A stretch of 64,000 nucleotides of DNA. It comes from FACHB-1406 sp034189065. Its GTDB lineage: Bacteria > Cyanobacteriota > Cyanobacteriia > Cyanobacteriales > Spirulinaceae. The translations under genes and the position numbers were made by a program. The notes beneath the pieces were generated by a model. That model searched no databases. It saw only the letters and a program-made list of their open reading frames with translations, and had not been told where the DNA came from. The number at the start of each line of letters is the position of its first letter. The first letter of the stretch is position 1. Shown here piece by piece: positions 8,091 through 17,554 of this stretch. The stretch lies in contig JAXHVQ010000004.1 in the NCBI GenBank assembly GCA_034189065.1, positions 43,343 through 107,342 of the forward strand, read 5' to 3'.

Positions 8091-10364
8091 ATGGAATTTT
8101 CAATCGCTACATTGCTTTCCCAATTTAGCCACAACAAATTAGTCGCTGCCAAGGTCTTAGAAAAAAGACTCAACTGCCAAAATGACGAAGAAGCCCAAAA
8201 ACTGCAAATTGCCCTCGACGTTCTCGAAAAAATCGGAATTTTAACCAAAGAATTCGGCAAATATCGAGCCAGTATCGACGAACAACTGGTGGAAGCCAAA
8301 CTGCGCTGTTCGAGCAAAGGCTTTTGTTTCGCCATCCAAGACCTGGAAGAGGCGGACGATATCTACATTCGAGAAAGCCACCTCAGTAACGCTTGGAACG
8401 GCGATCGCGTCTTTGTCAAAACCATTAAAGAAGGCAACCGTCGCCGTTCCCCCGAAGGAGAAGTCGCCCTCATTTTAGACCGAGCCAATCCTTCTTTGCT
8501 CGCGCGGCTCAAAAAAAGCGCAGACAGCTATCGAGCTGTTCCCCTCGACGACCGCCTGCTCTTTGAGGTGGAAGTCAAAAGCGATACCGAGCCACTGGAA
8601 AACGCCATCGACCATCTCATCCATATCGAAATCGTTCGCTATCCCCTGGGTGCCAGTCTCCCCCTCGGTCGCGTCACTAAAATCCTCGGCAGCGATGCCG
8701 AAGCCGCCGCCGATACCGATATTGTCTGCTGCAAGCACGACTTACCCCACGTCTTTAGCACTCCCACCCTAGAGGCACTTCAATCTTTTCCCAAACCCGC
8801 TTCCACTGGCAAAGTTGCCAAAGCCGAACTCAAAGACCGATTGGATCTGCGCGATTTACTCACACTCACCCTCGATAGCGAAAGAACCCTCAACGACCCC
8901 GCCATCCCCCTCATTGAAAATGCCATTACCCTGCAAAAACTGAAAGCCGACGGGTGGCAATTGGGCATTCATATCGCCGACTTCGCCCACTACATCGACC
9001 CCCAGTCGCCCATCGATCGCGATGCCAGAAAGCGTGGAACGGCTGTTTATTTGGGAGAGATTGTAATTCCCCTTTTACCAGAGGCGGTTGTTCGCCGTTG
9101 CTCGCTCCTTCCCCAACAAGAGCGTTTAGCCGTATCGGTGTTACTAACCCTCGATAAAGAGGGAACGGTTGTGGAGTTTAACATCCAACCAAGCGCCATT
9201 GAGGTTGACCATCAATTGACCTACGAACAAGCTCAAGACCTCCTGAGCCAAGCTGAAGTGACTGAGAAGAAAATGAAACCCGTGGCAATGATGCTCCACG
9301 ACCTCTTTTTCAGCTTAAGTCCTTTGGTCAAGGCTAAACGACTGCAACGGGGAGGGTTTGACTTACCTCTCGAAGAACGGGAGTGTCCCTACAAAGATGA
9401 TGCTCGCTTGGGCGCGATCGCAACCTCCACTTCCCTTCCCCTCTACTCCTTCCTCGCCGAGTTACATATCCTCGCCGGAAAAGCCATTGCCGACCACCTG
9501 CAAGCGCTCGGACTGCCTGGATTGTATTGCATTCAAGGGGACCCCGATACCGTCGAACTCGAAGACTTTTTGAAATTGGGAAGCAATTTGGGACTCGACA
9601 TCGACTTAGAAATTGAGGAAATTCGACCCCAAGACTACCAGCATTTCGTCAGCCAAGCCCTTCAATCCCCCGCGCCGAAAATTTTGACCCATTTCCTCAA
9701 AGAGACCCTCAAACAGCGCACCTACAGCTCGCATCCAGGACGAAGCTTCGGCTTAGGGTATACCGACGGCTACTGTCAGTGCATCTCTCCCGGACAGCGC
9801 TACGGCGACCTGCTCGTACAGCGATTGATTCATACGCTTTTTGATGAAGGCCGCGATCGCCGTTCGACGCGCACGAAAACTCGGGTCGAACTGGGCAGCA
9901 GCACTTGCCATTCGGAGGTGAATTGGAATGTCCTGCCGACTCAAGTTCAGGCAACTTGGGAACAAGGAATTGCAGCCGCGATCGCCCACCTCAACGAACG
10001 CGATAAAATTGCCCAAGATGCGGAAACGGATTTGAGCGGTTTGAAAAAAGCCGAACAAATGAAGGAGCGCACCGGCGAGGTCTTTCAGGGGTTAATTACC
10101 GGCGTACAATCCTATGGTTTCTTTGTCGAAATTGAAGACTTGTTAGTCGAAGGTTTAGTTCACGTCAGCTCTCTTAAAGACGATTGGTACGAATATCGTT
10201 CGCGCCATAGTTGTTTGGTGGGGCGTAAATATCGTCAAGCCTATCGTTTAGGCGATCGCGTCGAAGTTCAGGTCAAGAGTGTAGACTACTATCGCCAACA
10301 AATTGACCTCGTGACCGTTAGCGGCGGCAGCGAAGCCAGTAGCGAGGATTTAGATGAGGATTAA
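8091..10364 (+). CDS. zam: Zam-type RNase II/R family protein with degenerate active site
   Basis: This 757-residue protein has the RNase R layout: an N-terminal helix-turn-helix and cold-shock region (1-240), an RNB domain (about 245-600) and a C-terminal S1 RNA-binding domain (about 662-740, GEVFQGLITGVQSYGFFVEI). Active RNase II/R enzymes carry a cluster of four Asp in the pattern D....(E/D)D.DDA. Here residues 262-271 read DSERTLNDPA, so several metal ligands are missing. The later SP.R(R/K)Y motif reads SPGQRY (566-571). This matches the cyanobacterial Zam subfamily (named for acetazolamide resistance), not the catalytic RNase II. It is probably an RNA-binding protein with little or no nuclease activity. 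The start is supported by an upstream AGGA. Confidence 0.85.
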   Translation: MEFSIATLLSQFSHNKLVAAKVLEKRLNCQNDEEAQKLQIALDVLEKIGILTKEFGKYRASIDEQLVEAKLRCSSKGFCFAIQDLEEADDIYIRESHLSNAWNGDRVFVKTIKEGNRRRSPEGEVALILDRANPSLLARLKKSADSYRAVPLDDRLLFEVEVKSDTEPLENAIDHLIHIEIVRYPLGASLPLGRVTKILGSDAEAAADTDIVCCKHDLPHVFSTPTLEALQSFPKPASTGKVAKAELKDRLDLRDLLTLTLDSERTLNDPAIPLIENAITLQKLKADGWQLGIHIADFAHYIDPQSPIDRDARKRGTAVYLGEIVIPLLPEAVVRRCSLLPQQERLAVSVLLTLDKEGTVVEFNIQPSAIEVDHQLTYEQAQDLLSQAEVTEKKMKPVAMMLHDLFFSLSPLVKAKRLQRGGFDLPLEERECPYKDDARLGAIATSTSLPLYSFLAELHILAGKAIADHLQALGLPGLYCIQGDPDTVELEDFLKLGSNLGLDIDLEIEEIRPQDYQHFVSQALQSPAPKILTHFLKETLKQRTYSSHPGRSFGLGYTDGYCQCISPGQRYGDLLVQRLIHTLFDEGRDRRSTRTKTRVELGSSTCHSEVNWNVLPTQVQATWEQGIAAAIAHLNERDKIAQDAETDLSGLKKAEQMKERTGEVFQGLITGVQSYGFFVEIEDLLVEGLVHVSSLKDDWYEYRSRHSCLVGRKYRQAYRLGDRVEVQVKSVDYYRQQIDLVTVSGGSEASSEDLDED

Positions 10365-10380
10365 GCTCTAGGAGTTGCCA

Positions 10381-10611
10381 ATTAATAATTAGGGTTTGCT
10401 GAATAAGTGTTGTGATAAGCAGGGGAGAGGGGGAACGGGAGAGCGGGGGAACGGGGGAGCGGGTGAGCTATGACACATTTCCGGCGATCGCAGTGCGAGA
10501 ACAGAAATGAATTTTTCCCGCCGAAGAGCGAAGATTTAAGCAACCCTAATACACTGCGATCCTATTGATTAATAGGGTTTCAACTTTGTGCAGCAGGCCC
10601 TAATTATTAAT
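10381..10611. mobile_element. MITE-like inverted-repeat element, family B
   Basis: The ends are perfect 14-bp inverted repeats (ATTAATAATTAGGG). A further imperfect match continues inward: TTTGCTGAATAAGTGTTG on the left against CCTGCTGCACAAAGTTG on the right. The interior (about 220 bp) is noncoding and includes G-rich GGGGGAACGGGAGAGCGGGG runs. A second internal TTAGGGTTGC motif suggests a nested or rearranged copy. It lies between zam and the CHAT gene, whose 3' ends face each other. Confidence 0.55.
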
Positions 10612-10628
10612 TATTAATTATTAATTAA

Positions 10629-13250
10629 TCACAACCAATTCCCAATTAAAATAAACGGCGACCAAACAGCAGGATGGCTATAGCTAAGGTCCTCGATCAT
10701 TTTCATTTGCGCCTGTCGAAGGGCTTCAGCTTTCGTGATTTTCGGGTCGAGGAGTTGTTGATAAAACTCCTTAACTAGGGGAACCGTCGCCTCATCGTTA
10801 ATAAACCAAAGAGTTGCCAAAGCGCTTTCCACACCCGCACGCACCGCCACTCCAGCGATCCCCAAAGCAGAGCGATTATCCCCCGCAGCGGTTTGACAAG
10901 CACTCAACGAGAGTAACCCCACCGGACGATGGCTGGGACGCGATCGCAAAATATTATCGAGTTCCTCAATGGCGATCGGACCATCGTAGGCGAGTAAAAA
11001 AGTACTGTCCGCATCCACCCCAAATTTACCGTGGGTTGCCATATGAATCACGGGGAAATCTTGTTGTTGCACTTGAGTTTCAAAGTTTTCTCGACTAAAT
11101 TCTCGGTCGAGCAATTCAGTCCCGCCCAAAATTTCTCCAACGGCATTGATTTCAGTGCGGACATTCTGGAGAGCGGCAAAGGACTGTTGAAAGGGGCTAA
11201 ATTGTTTGGCTTCGAGGGTTTTAGCTTCTGTCAAGCCGACACTGAGCGCATTTAAATTCGAGCGTTCCAAGGGCTTAGAAATGGTCAAACTCACGCTAGG
11301 CGCGACCGCAATGGGATACTTTTGAATAAAAAATTCTTGACCGTCGTGCAGGGCAGCAATAGGAATTTTGCGCAACACGCCGTCGTTAATCCATAACAGC
11401 GTTGTTGGGTTGGCAGCAGCTAAATCCTCTTCCATCGGGCGAATGAGCCAATCGTAGACTTTTTGGGCATAGGGAAGGTAACGTCTCGAGGTACGGTCTT
11501 CGAGGAAGAAGCGAAATTGAGTAATTTCTTCGTCGAGTTCGCTTTGGTTAACAGGGACAGAGTAATATTTGGCGGGTTGACCGGGAGCTTGTAAAATCGT
11601 GTAAACTCGATCTTCGAGGACAATATTATAGACAGCAGCCGTGTTCGTTGCCTCCAAACTTTTACTGCCTTGTGCCTCAGCGAGGGCCAACTGAACGCAA
11701 TCATCGCCAAAAAAGTTTTGAATTTCGGCAAGTTTGAGGCTTTCGAGAATATCAACGACTTCTTGTAGAGAGGACGAAGCGTTTTGCGCTTGGGAGAGGG
11801 AGTCGCTCGGGTTAGCTGCGGGTTGTTTGAGGGCGGTTTGGGTTGGAACTGATTCGAGCAGTAGAGCGAGCAGTTCGCGATAGACCGGTTCGACGCGATC
11901 GCGGAAGTCAAATTGAATATCTTTATTAGCAACAATGATATCGCTGCGGATGCTTTGCAGACTGACAATCGCTCCTTTATAGGCAGCAATGGCCTCTTCT
12001 TTGCGCTCTAAGGCCTTGAGAATGCGTCCTGCTTGCCACTGCCAGCGATACAAGCTATCGGCGGCGTTGACTTCTTGGGCAACAGACTGAGCTGCTCGCG
12101 TATAGGCCATTGCCTGAGTCAAATCCTTGAGGTGCTTTTCATATAACTCCCCCAAACTCCCCAAAGCAAAAGATTCGGCCTTCTTATCGCCCAGGTTGCG
12201 CGCGACAGTCAGCGCCCGTTCGAGTAGGGGTAAAGCTTCGCCAACCGCAATTAAATCGGGGCTGCGCAAAAATCCTTCTGCCAGATTAATGGCAGCGTAG
12301 GCTTTTTCGCGCGAGTCGAGCAAACCGGGCAAAATCGCCCTTGCTCGTTCCCAGTTTTGTTGGATGAGGGCGCGGTTTTCTGGAGAGGGGGCTTGGTGAA
12401 AGTTGCTTTCGAGAAGGCGGTTAAAATTTAAGAGGGCCGAAACTTCTTCCAAGGGCGCACCCTGCCGCGCCACCTCGAGGCTTTCTTCAAACAACTGGCG
12501 TGCTTTTGAAAGATTTTCTGCTTCGGATTGCTCTAAAAAGGGAGCTTGGGGATCGCCTTCGGCATCGGCGAGTTCGCCTTGATAGTGCAGGCGTTCGGCT
12601 TGTTTCCAGTAGGCGTTGGCTAAATTGTTGAGGGCAGTTGCTCGGTAGGGGGTATGATTGGCTTCAGTGGCGAGTTGGCGGCTTTGTTGGTGGGCGGCGA
12701 TCGCTTTTTCATATCGCCCCAAGGCGCTGTAGGCATTGCCGATAATCCCTTGAATGGCGGCTTGGGTTGCCGTATCGGGCTGAGATTGGGCTAGTTCGTT
12801 GGAGTTGAGGAGAGTGAGAGCGCGTTGGTGCTGTCCTAAATCGCTGTAAGCTTGAGCTTGTTCGGTGAGGAGTTTGGCAATTTCGCCTTGTTCGTCGCGA
12901 TCGCGATAAATTTCGAGGGCCGCTTCCCACTGGGCGATTGCTTCTGAAAGTTTGCCGATGTGCCGATAGGCTAGGGCGAGGTTGCCGTGGATGAGGGCGC
13001 GATCGCTTGCGTCGCCAATTTTGGGCAAAGTCTCTTGCCACAAACCGATTGCGCCCTTAAAGTTTCCTTGCTCGTAGGCCTCAATTCCCTGTTGAACGGC
13101 GACAGTCGAGGAAAGAGAAGGGGGAGGAGTTTGCGCGATCGCGCGACTCCCTCTATTTTCCGGCATTCCCCACTGCAAGAGCCAGCAACAGCTCAATCCA
13201 GCGACAAACCAGCCTATCCAACTCTGCCAACGGCGACTCAATTTCAACAT
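10629..13250 (-). CDS. TPR-CHAT domain protein, exported
   Basis: The 873-residue protein has an N-terminal hydrophobic segment (about 12-30) ending near AIAQ, which looks like a signal peptide or anchor. TPR units follow over about 45-440 (for example EQGNFKGAIGLWQETLPKIG and ALGRYEKAIAAHQQSRQLA), then a C-terminal CHAT domain (about 590-873). The CHAT domain keeps the caspase-like pair: His740 in MATHGKFG and Cys785 in SACQTAAG. It is probably a protease active outside the cytoplasm. The gene is divergent from a TpsB-type outer-membrane transporter 232 bp away, a pairing seen repeatedly in cyanobacteria. Catalytic activity and export are inferred. Confidence 0.88.
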   Translation of the reverse strand: MLKLSRRWQSWIGWFVAGLSCCWLLQWGMPENRGSRAIAQTPPPSLSSTVAVQQGIEAYEQGNFKGAIGLWQETLPKIGDASDRALIHGNLALAYRHIGKLSEAIAQWEAALEIYRDRDEQGEIAKLLTEQAQAYSDLGQHQRALTLLNSNELAQSQPDTATQAAIQGIIGNAYSALGRYEKAIAAHQQSRQLATEANHTPYRATALNNLANAYWKQAERLHYQGELADAEGDPQAPFLEQSEAENLSKARQLFEESLEVARQGAPLEEVSALLNFNRLLESNFHQAPSPENRALIQQNWERARAILPGLLDSREKAYAAINLAEGFLRSPDLIAVGEALPLLERALTVARNLGDKKAESFALGSLGELYEKHLKDLTQAMAYTRAAQSVAQEVNAADSLYRWQWQAGRILKALERKEEAIAAYKGAIVSLQSIRSDIIVANKDIQFDFRDRVEPVYRELLALLLESVPTQTALKQPAANPSDSLSQAQNASSSLQEVVDILESLKLAEIQNFFGDDCVQLALAEAQGSKSLEATNTAAVYNIVLEDRVYTILQAPGQPAKYYSVPVNQSELDEEITQFRFFLEDRTSRRYLPYAQKVYDWLIRPMEEDLAAANPTTLLWINDGVLRKIPIAALHDGQEFFIQKYPIAVAPSVSLTISKPLERSNLNALSVGLTEAKTLEAKQFSPFQQSFAALQNVRTEINAVGEILGGTELLDREFSRENFETQVQQQDFPVIHMATHGKFGVDADSTFLLAYDGPIAIEELDNILRSRPSHRPVGLLSLSACQTAAGDNRSALGIAGVAVRAGVESALATLWFINDEATVPLVKEFYQQLLDPKITKAEALRQAQMKMIEDLSYSHPAVWSPFILIGNWL

Positions 13251-13482
13251 TAGCCTCTACTCCACGAGGGGTCTTACCCCATTTTAGAAGTCCCAAGACG
13301 CGATCGCCTTAGATTGCTTGGAATCGTTCCGACCAATAATAGTTCTAGAAGTTATTCGCGATCGGTTAAGCTAACTTCGCTGGTTGGCCTTAAATGAGTG
13401 CGCTTTGTGGAGAAAACTCAACGATTAAAGTCAAACGCAGTGCGACTTGGGAGAATTATCGGGCGACTGCCGGTCTAGAAGT

Positions 13483-15501
13483 ATGCCAATTGAGCCATTT
13501 CGTTCCCTTGTGACTCCCATGAGCTTGTTTTATCTAAGCTGGTGTTCGGCAGCCTGCGCCCAATTGGACTCTGCTGTTGCCACTGAAATGCCTCTTCCTT
13601 GGACTGCAACCGCTCTACCTTATACCAATTCTCTAAATTCTGACGAGATATCTAATCAGTATCCCCCCATCTCCCCTGCTCCCCCTGCATCCCCCGCTCC
13701 CCCGCTCCCCAAAAGCGGCATCTGTAGTCGAAGTTTGGGGAATGGGTGTTATCTCTCTCCCCTAGAAACGGGCAACTTCTCTTCTATTTGTCCTCCCGAA
13801 TCGAGTTTATCTTGTTCCTTCTCCGACGCGGCTGAAACTGCCGTTCCTTCCACATTGTATCAGCCGGAAACCGCTCAAGCACTCCCGCCTCCAGGAAGCC
13901 TCGATCCGCCCAGCGAGCCACCGACTCTGCCGGAAACTCCTCAGTCGCCTTCCGAGCCCTTTTTCCCAATCCCTCCCGAAACGCCCACTGTACCGAGACC
14001 GTCTTCTAATGATGTACGGTTTCAGATTCGCCGCATTGAGTTTCAGGGAAACACTGTGTTTTCAGAAAAGCAATTACAGGCAGCAGTCAGTGATTTTAAA
14101 GGAAGAGACATAAATTACGATGATTTGTTAGAAATACGGGCGGTAATCACTCGTTTATACACAAACGCTGGCTACACCACTTCAGGAGCCTTTCTCCCTC
14201 CCCAAGACTTAACAGCGGGAGTCTTGCTGGTTCAGGTCGCAGAAGGGAAATTGGAGCGCATTGAAATTACCGGTTTGGAACGATTGCGGGAAGGATACGT
14301 GCGCGGTCGCGTCGAAGTTGCCACTCAACCGCCTCTCAATGTTCCTCGCCTCGAAACTGCCCTGCAACTGCTCCAAATTAACCCAATTATCGAACAAATT
14401 CAAGCCGAACTATCAGCGGGAACGGCACCGGGTTTGAGTATCTTAAATTTGGAGGTGAAGGAAGCTTCGGCTTTAGATCTGGGCGTTTTAGGGGAAAATA
14501 CGGATTCACCGACGGTCGGGTCTGATAGCGTCACCGTTTATGCCGCCCACAACAACTTTGCCGGATTGGGCGATCGCCTCAGCGCCGACATTCGCGATAC
14601 GCGCGGATTGACGCAGTACAGTCTAGGCTACGAAATCCCCTTCAATCCCTACGACGGAACCTTCAGCTTTCGCTACAGCAACAGCCGCAGTCAGATTCTC
14701 GAGCCTCCCTTTGCCACCCTCGATATCCGTTCCCAATCGGATACCCTATCGTTTGCCCTTCGCCAACCGTTAATCCGAACGCCTCAAACTGAATTGGAGA
14801 TTGGCGTTGCGCTGGATCTACGTCAGAGTCAAACCTTTGTCTTCGGCGATCGACCCTTTTCCTTTTCCCTCGGCCCCGAACAAGGACGTTCCAAGGTCAG
14901 CGTCCTGCGCTTTTCCCAAGAGTGGGTCAATCGAACTGAAAGTCGCGTCCTCGGCGCGCGATCGCAGTTAAATGTCGGTCTCAACTGGCTCAATGCCACC
15001 ATCAACGATACCGGCGTAGATGGAGATTTCCTGAGTTGGAACGGTCAATTTCAGTGGGTTGAAGCCTTCAGTCCCGATAGCGTCCTCATCGCTCGCATCG
15101 GCACGCAAATCGCCTTCGATCCCCTTTTGCCCTTTGAGCAGTTTAGCCTGGGCGGAGACGGTACTGTGCGGGGCTATCGGCGCAATATCCGAGTTGGGGA
15201 TAGCGGCGTAAATGGCTCCGTTGAAGGGCGCTTTACCATTGTGCGCGACCCGGGCGGGTTTGGGACGGTGCAACTCGTTCCCTTCTTCGACTTCGGCATG
15301 GTTTGGAATGCCAACGACGATCTGATCCCCAATCCCGATCCCCGCATTATTGCCAGTACGGGATTAAGTTTGCGCTGGCAGTGGAATCGAGCATTTGCGG
15401 CGCGCTTGGATTGGGGCGTTCCCTTGATTCCCGTCGCCACCCCCGGCAACACGCTGCAAGACCGGGGAGTGGTTTTCTCGATTCGCTTTCAGCCGTTTTA
15501 G
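13483..15501 (+). CDS. ShlB/FhaC/HecB-type two-partner secretion transporter (TpsB)
   Basis: This is an outer-membrane beta-barrel of the Omp85 superfamily. The start is taken at ATG 13483, which puts a signal-like segment (MSLFYLSWCSAACAQ) at the N-terminus. An upstream TTG at 13447 is less likely. Residues to about 170 are a long Pro-rich region. POTRA domains follow from FQIRRIEFQGNTVF. The barrel fills the last 330 residues and includes the VRGYR motif of the conserved lid loop (in GGDGTVRGYRRN). The final residue is Phe, as in other barrel proteins. No filamentous-haemagglutinin substrate gene is present, and the nearest partner is the divergent TPR-CHAT gene. The 3' end overlaps gpmI by 4 bp. 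Confidence 0.9.
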   Translation: MPIEPFRSLVTPMSLFYLSWCSAACAQLDSAVATEMPLPWTATALPYTNSLNSDEISNQYPPISPAPPASPAPPLPKSGICSRSLGNGCYLSPLETGNFSSICPPESSLSCSFSDAAETAVPSTLYQPETAQALPPPGSLDPPSEPPTLPETPQSPSEPFFPIPPETPTVPRPSSNDVRFQIRRIEFQGNTVFSEKQLQAAVSDFKGRDINYDDLLEIRAVITRLYTNAGYTTSGAFLPPQDLTAGVLLVQVAEGKLERIEITGLERLREGYVRGRVEVATQPPLNVPRLETALQLLQINPIIEQIQAELSAGTAPGLSILNLEVKEASALDLGVLGENTDSPTVGSDSVTVYAAHNNFAGLGDRLSADIRDTRGLTQYSLGYEIPFNPYDGTFSFRYSNSRSQILEPPFATLDIRSQSDTLSFALRQPLIRTPQTELEIGVALDLRQSQTFVFGDRPFSFSLGPEQGRSKVSVLRFSQEWVNRTESRVLGARSQLNVGLNWLNATINDTGVDGDFLSWNGQFQWVEAFSPDSVLIARIGTQIAFDPLLPFEQFSLGGDGTVRGYRRNIRVGDSGVNGSVEGRFTIVRDPGGFGTVQLVPFFDFGMVWNANDDLIPNPDPRIIASTGLSLRWQWNRAFAARLDWGVPLIPVATPGNTLQDRGVVFSIRFQPF

Positions 15502-17096
15502 AGGGGAATTCGCATTGGCGTTCGATTGGAATTTATCTCGAACTCCACCGGTTCCAAAAGCGATCGCCCGGTCATTTCGGGCGGTTGGGGCAGTTGGAGA
15601 AGGTCGAGAATTGTTGGAGCTAAATCGCACAAGCGTCCTCCAGAACGCAACTCGACTTCGGTTCCCGCGCCGGGAATTTTTAATCCTTCTCCTTCGACTA
15701 AAATCAGTGGGACTTGGTTGGTGGTATGGGCAGTCCAAGGATGCCCTTCCTCATCGCGCATATACTCGGCATTGCCGTGGTCGGCGGTAATCAGTACCGT
15801 TCCGCCCACTTGACCCGCCTGTTGGAGGAGTTTCCCCAAACAGCCATCGACGGTTTCGATGGCTGTAACTGCGGCTTCGATATTGCCGGTGTGACCGACC
15901 ATATCGGGGTTGGCGTAGTTGACGACGACCAAGGAGTAAACTTGTTTTTCTAAGGCGGCGCAGACGATTTGAGTGACGGCTTCTGCCGACATTGCCGGTG
16001 CTTTGTCGTAGGTCGAAACTTGGGGACTGGAAACCAGTTCTCGGTCTTCTCCCTCCAATGGCTGTTCTAAACCGCCGTTGAAAAAGTAAGTGACGTGGGG
16101 ATACTTTTCGGTTTCTGCCGTGCGAAATTGGCGCAGTCCCCGTTGGGCAATGACTTCCCCTAAAATATTAGTCAAGCTTTGGGGTTGGAAGGCGACGGAG
16201 ACGGGGAGGGTGGGGTCGTATTGGGTGAAGGTAACGAAGGATAGCGGTTCGATGAAGTCTCGTTCAAAGCCGTTGAAGTCCGGCTTGGCGAGGACGGCGC
16301 TGAGTTGTCTGGCGCGGTCGGGACGGAAGTTGAAGAAGATGATGCCATCGCCGGGGGAAATTGCGCCCGGGGCGACTCGAGTGGGAAGGATAAATTCGTC
16401 GGTAATGTCCTGTTGGTAAGAGTCTTTTATGACTTGCGCTACCGTGCGTCCGTCGCCCGAACCGTCGGTTGTCAGGACTTGGTAGGCTTTTTCCACCCGA
16501 TCCCAACGGCGATCGCGATCCATTGCGTAGTAGCGTCCGCTGATGGTGGCTATACGACCGATACCGATTTTCGCCATATGCGCTTCAATCTTGCCCAAGG
16601 CTTGGATGCCCTGGGTGGGATTGGTATCGCGACCGTCGGTAAAGGCGTGAACGCAGACGTTTTCGAGGCCGTGGCATTTGGCGAGATCGAGCAAACCTAA
16701 CACATGGGAGAGGTGGGAGTGAACCCCTCCTTCAGAACACAATCCCATGAGATGGAGTTGGCTGCCTGCGGTGCGGACGGCTTCGCAAACCTCGACTAGG
16801 ACGGGGTTGCGCAATAGGGAACCGTCTTCAACTGCGTCGCTAATGCGGACTAATTCTTGGGGGACGATGCGACCCGCACCTATGTTCAGATGTCCGACTT
16901 CGGAGTTGCCCATTTGACCTTCGGGCAATCCAACATCCTTGCCCGAGGCGTGGATTAAGGTTTTTGGATAAGCAGCCCACAGGCTGTCCATCACTGGCGT
17001 ATTGGCAAGAGCGATCGCGTTGGCTTCCTCGACTTCGCGATACCCCCAGCCGTCTAGAATAACGAGCACCGCAGGGGATACAGGTGCTTGTGTCAT
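15498..17096 (-). CDS. gpmI: 2,3-bisphosphoglycerate-independent phosphoglycerate mutase
   Basis: This enzyme converts 3-phosphoglycerate to 2-phosphoglycerate in glycolysis and gluconeogenesis in the cytoplasm, using two Mn ions. It is full length (532 residues). Visible motifs are LVILDGWGYRE near residue 12 (metal ligand), QMGNSEVGHLNIGAGR near 62 (the phosphoserine loop), HAFTDGRDTNP near 124, NFRPDRARQLS near 255, and TADHGNAE with HTTNQVP towards the C-terminus. It is transcribed towards the TpsB gene, and the two stop codons overlap. Confidence 0.97.
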   Translation of the reverse strand: MTQAPVSPAVLVILDGWGYREVEEANAIALANTPVMDSLWAAYPKTLIHASGKDVGLPEGQMGNSEVGHLNIGAGRIVPQELVRISDAVEDGSLLRNPVLVEVCEAVRTAGSQLHLMGLCSEGGVHSHLSHVLGLLDLAKCHGLENVCVHAFTDGRDTNPTQGIQALGKIEAHMAKIGIGRIATISGRYYAMDRDRRWDRVEKAYQVLTTDGSGDGRTVAQVIKDSYQQDITDEFILPTRVAPGAISPGDGIIFFNFRPDRARQLSAVLAKPDFNGFERDFIEPLSFVTFTQYDPTLPVSVAFQPQSLTNILGEVIAQRGLRQFRTAETEKYPHVTYFFNGGLEQPLEGEDRELVSSPQVSTYDKAPAMSAEAVTQIVCAALEKQVYSLVVVNYANPDMVGHTGNIEAAVTAIETVDGCLGKLLQQAGQVGGTVLITADHGNAEYMRDEEGHPWTAHTTNQVPLILVEGEGLKIPGAGTEVELRSGGRLCDLAPTILDLLQLPQPPEMTGRSLLEPVEFEINSNRTPMRIPL

Positions 17097-17494
17097 AGTG
17101 CTTACCTTAGTTTTTCTAAACGTCGCGCTTTGATAATACCATAAGAATTCGGAAGCCCTGGTATCGCTGTCTTACGAATTCAAAACCAAAAATTAAAAAT
17201 TAAATTTGCTTTGTGAGGAGTTTTTTAGAATCGGCGACTCTCTACTCTGGTTTGTGTTTCCTTTTCAAGCAGAATTCATTATACGTAAAGATTTGATACC
17301 GCTCCTTCTTGGGCGATCGGGATATCGTTGCGGTCGGACCCAAGCCCTCGGACATTAATATAAAGGCGACTGGGAAGCGATCGCGTCCCCTTTCCCCCTC
17401 GACTCCCCACCGAAAGCGATCGCAACCAGCCCGGTTCCCCCCACAAACCCCTGAGCCACTGGTGTCCCACAGCGAAACACCAAACATCAATCGC

Positions 17495-17532
17495 AAATTC
17501 AAAGGTCGATCGCGCAGGCCTTTGAATTTTTT
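17495..17532 (+). terminator. Rho-independent-like hairpin upstream of psb32
   Basis: Arms AAATTCAAAGG (17495-17505) and CCTTTGAATTT (17519-17529) are perfectly complementary, with a 13-nt loop and a T run to 17532. No coding gene precedes it on this strand within 500 bp, so it would end a noncoding RNA or act as an attenuator. Confidence 0.55.
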
Positions 17533-17548
17533 CTTTCATTAAACTGCA

Positions 17549-17554
17549 TATAAT
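17549..17554 (+). promoter_or_regulatory. Candidate -10 box (TATAAT) for psb32
   Basis: A perfect TATAAT lies 74 bp upstream of the psb32 start codon and after the hairpin. No clear -35 hexamer stands at the usual distance, as is common in cyanobacterial promoters. Confidence 0.4.

Noticed and set aside
11420..11989. 189-residue ORF inside the CHAT gene
   Set aside because: It is a shadow frame of the TPR-CHAT coding sequence, with Ser/Lys/Arg-rich composition and no motif.
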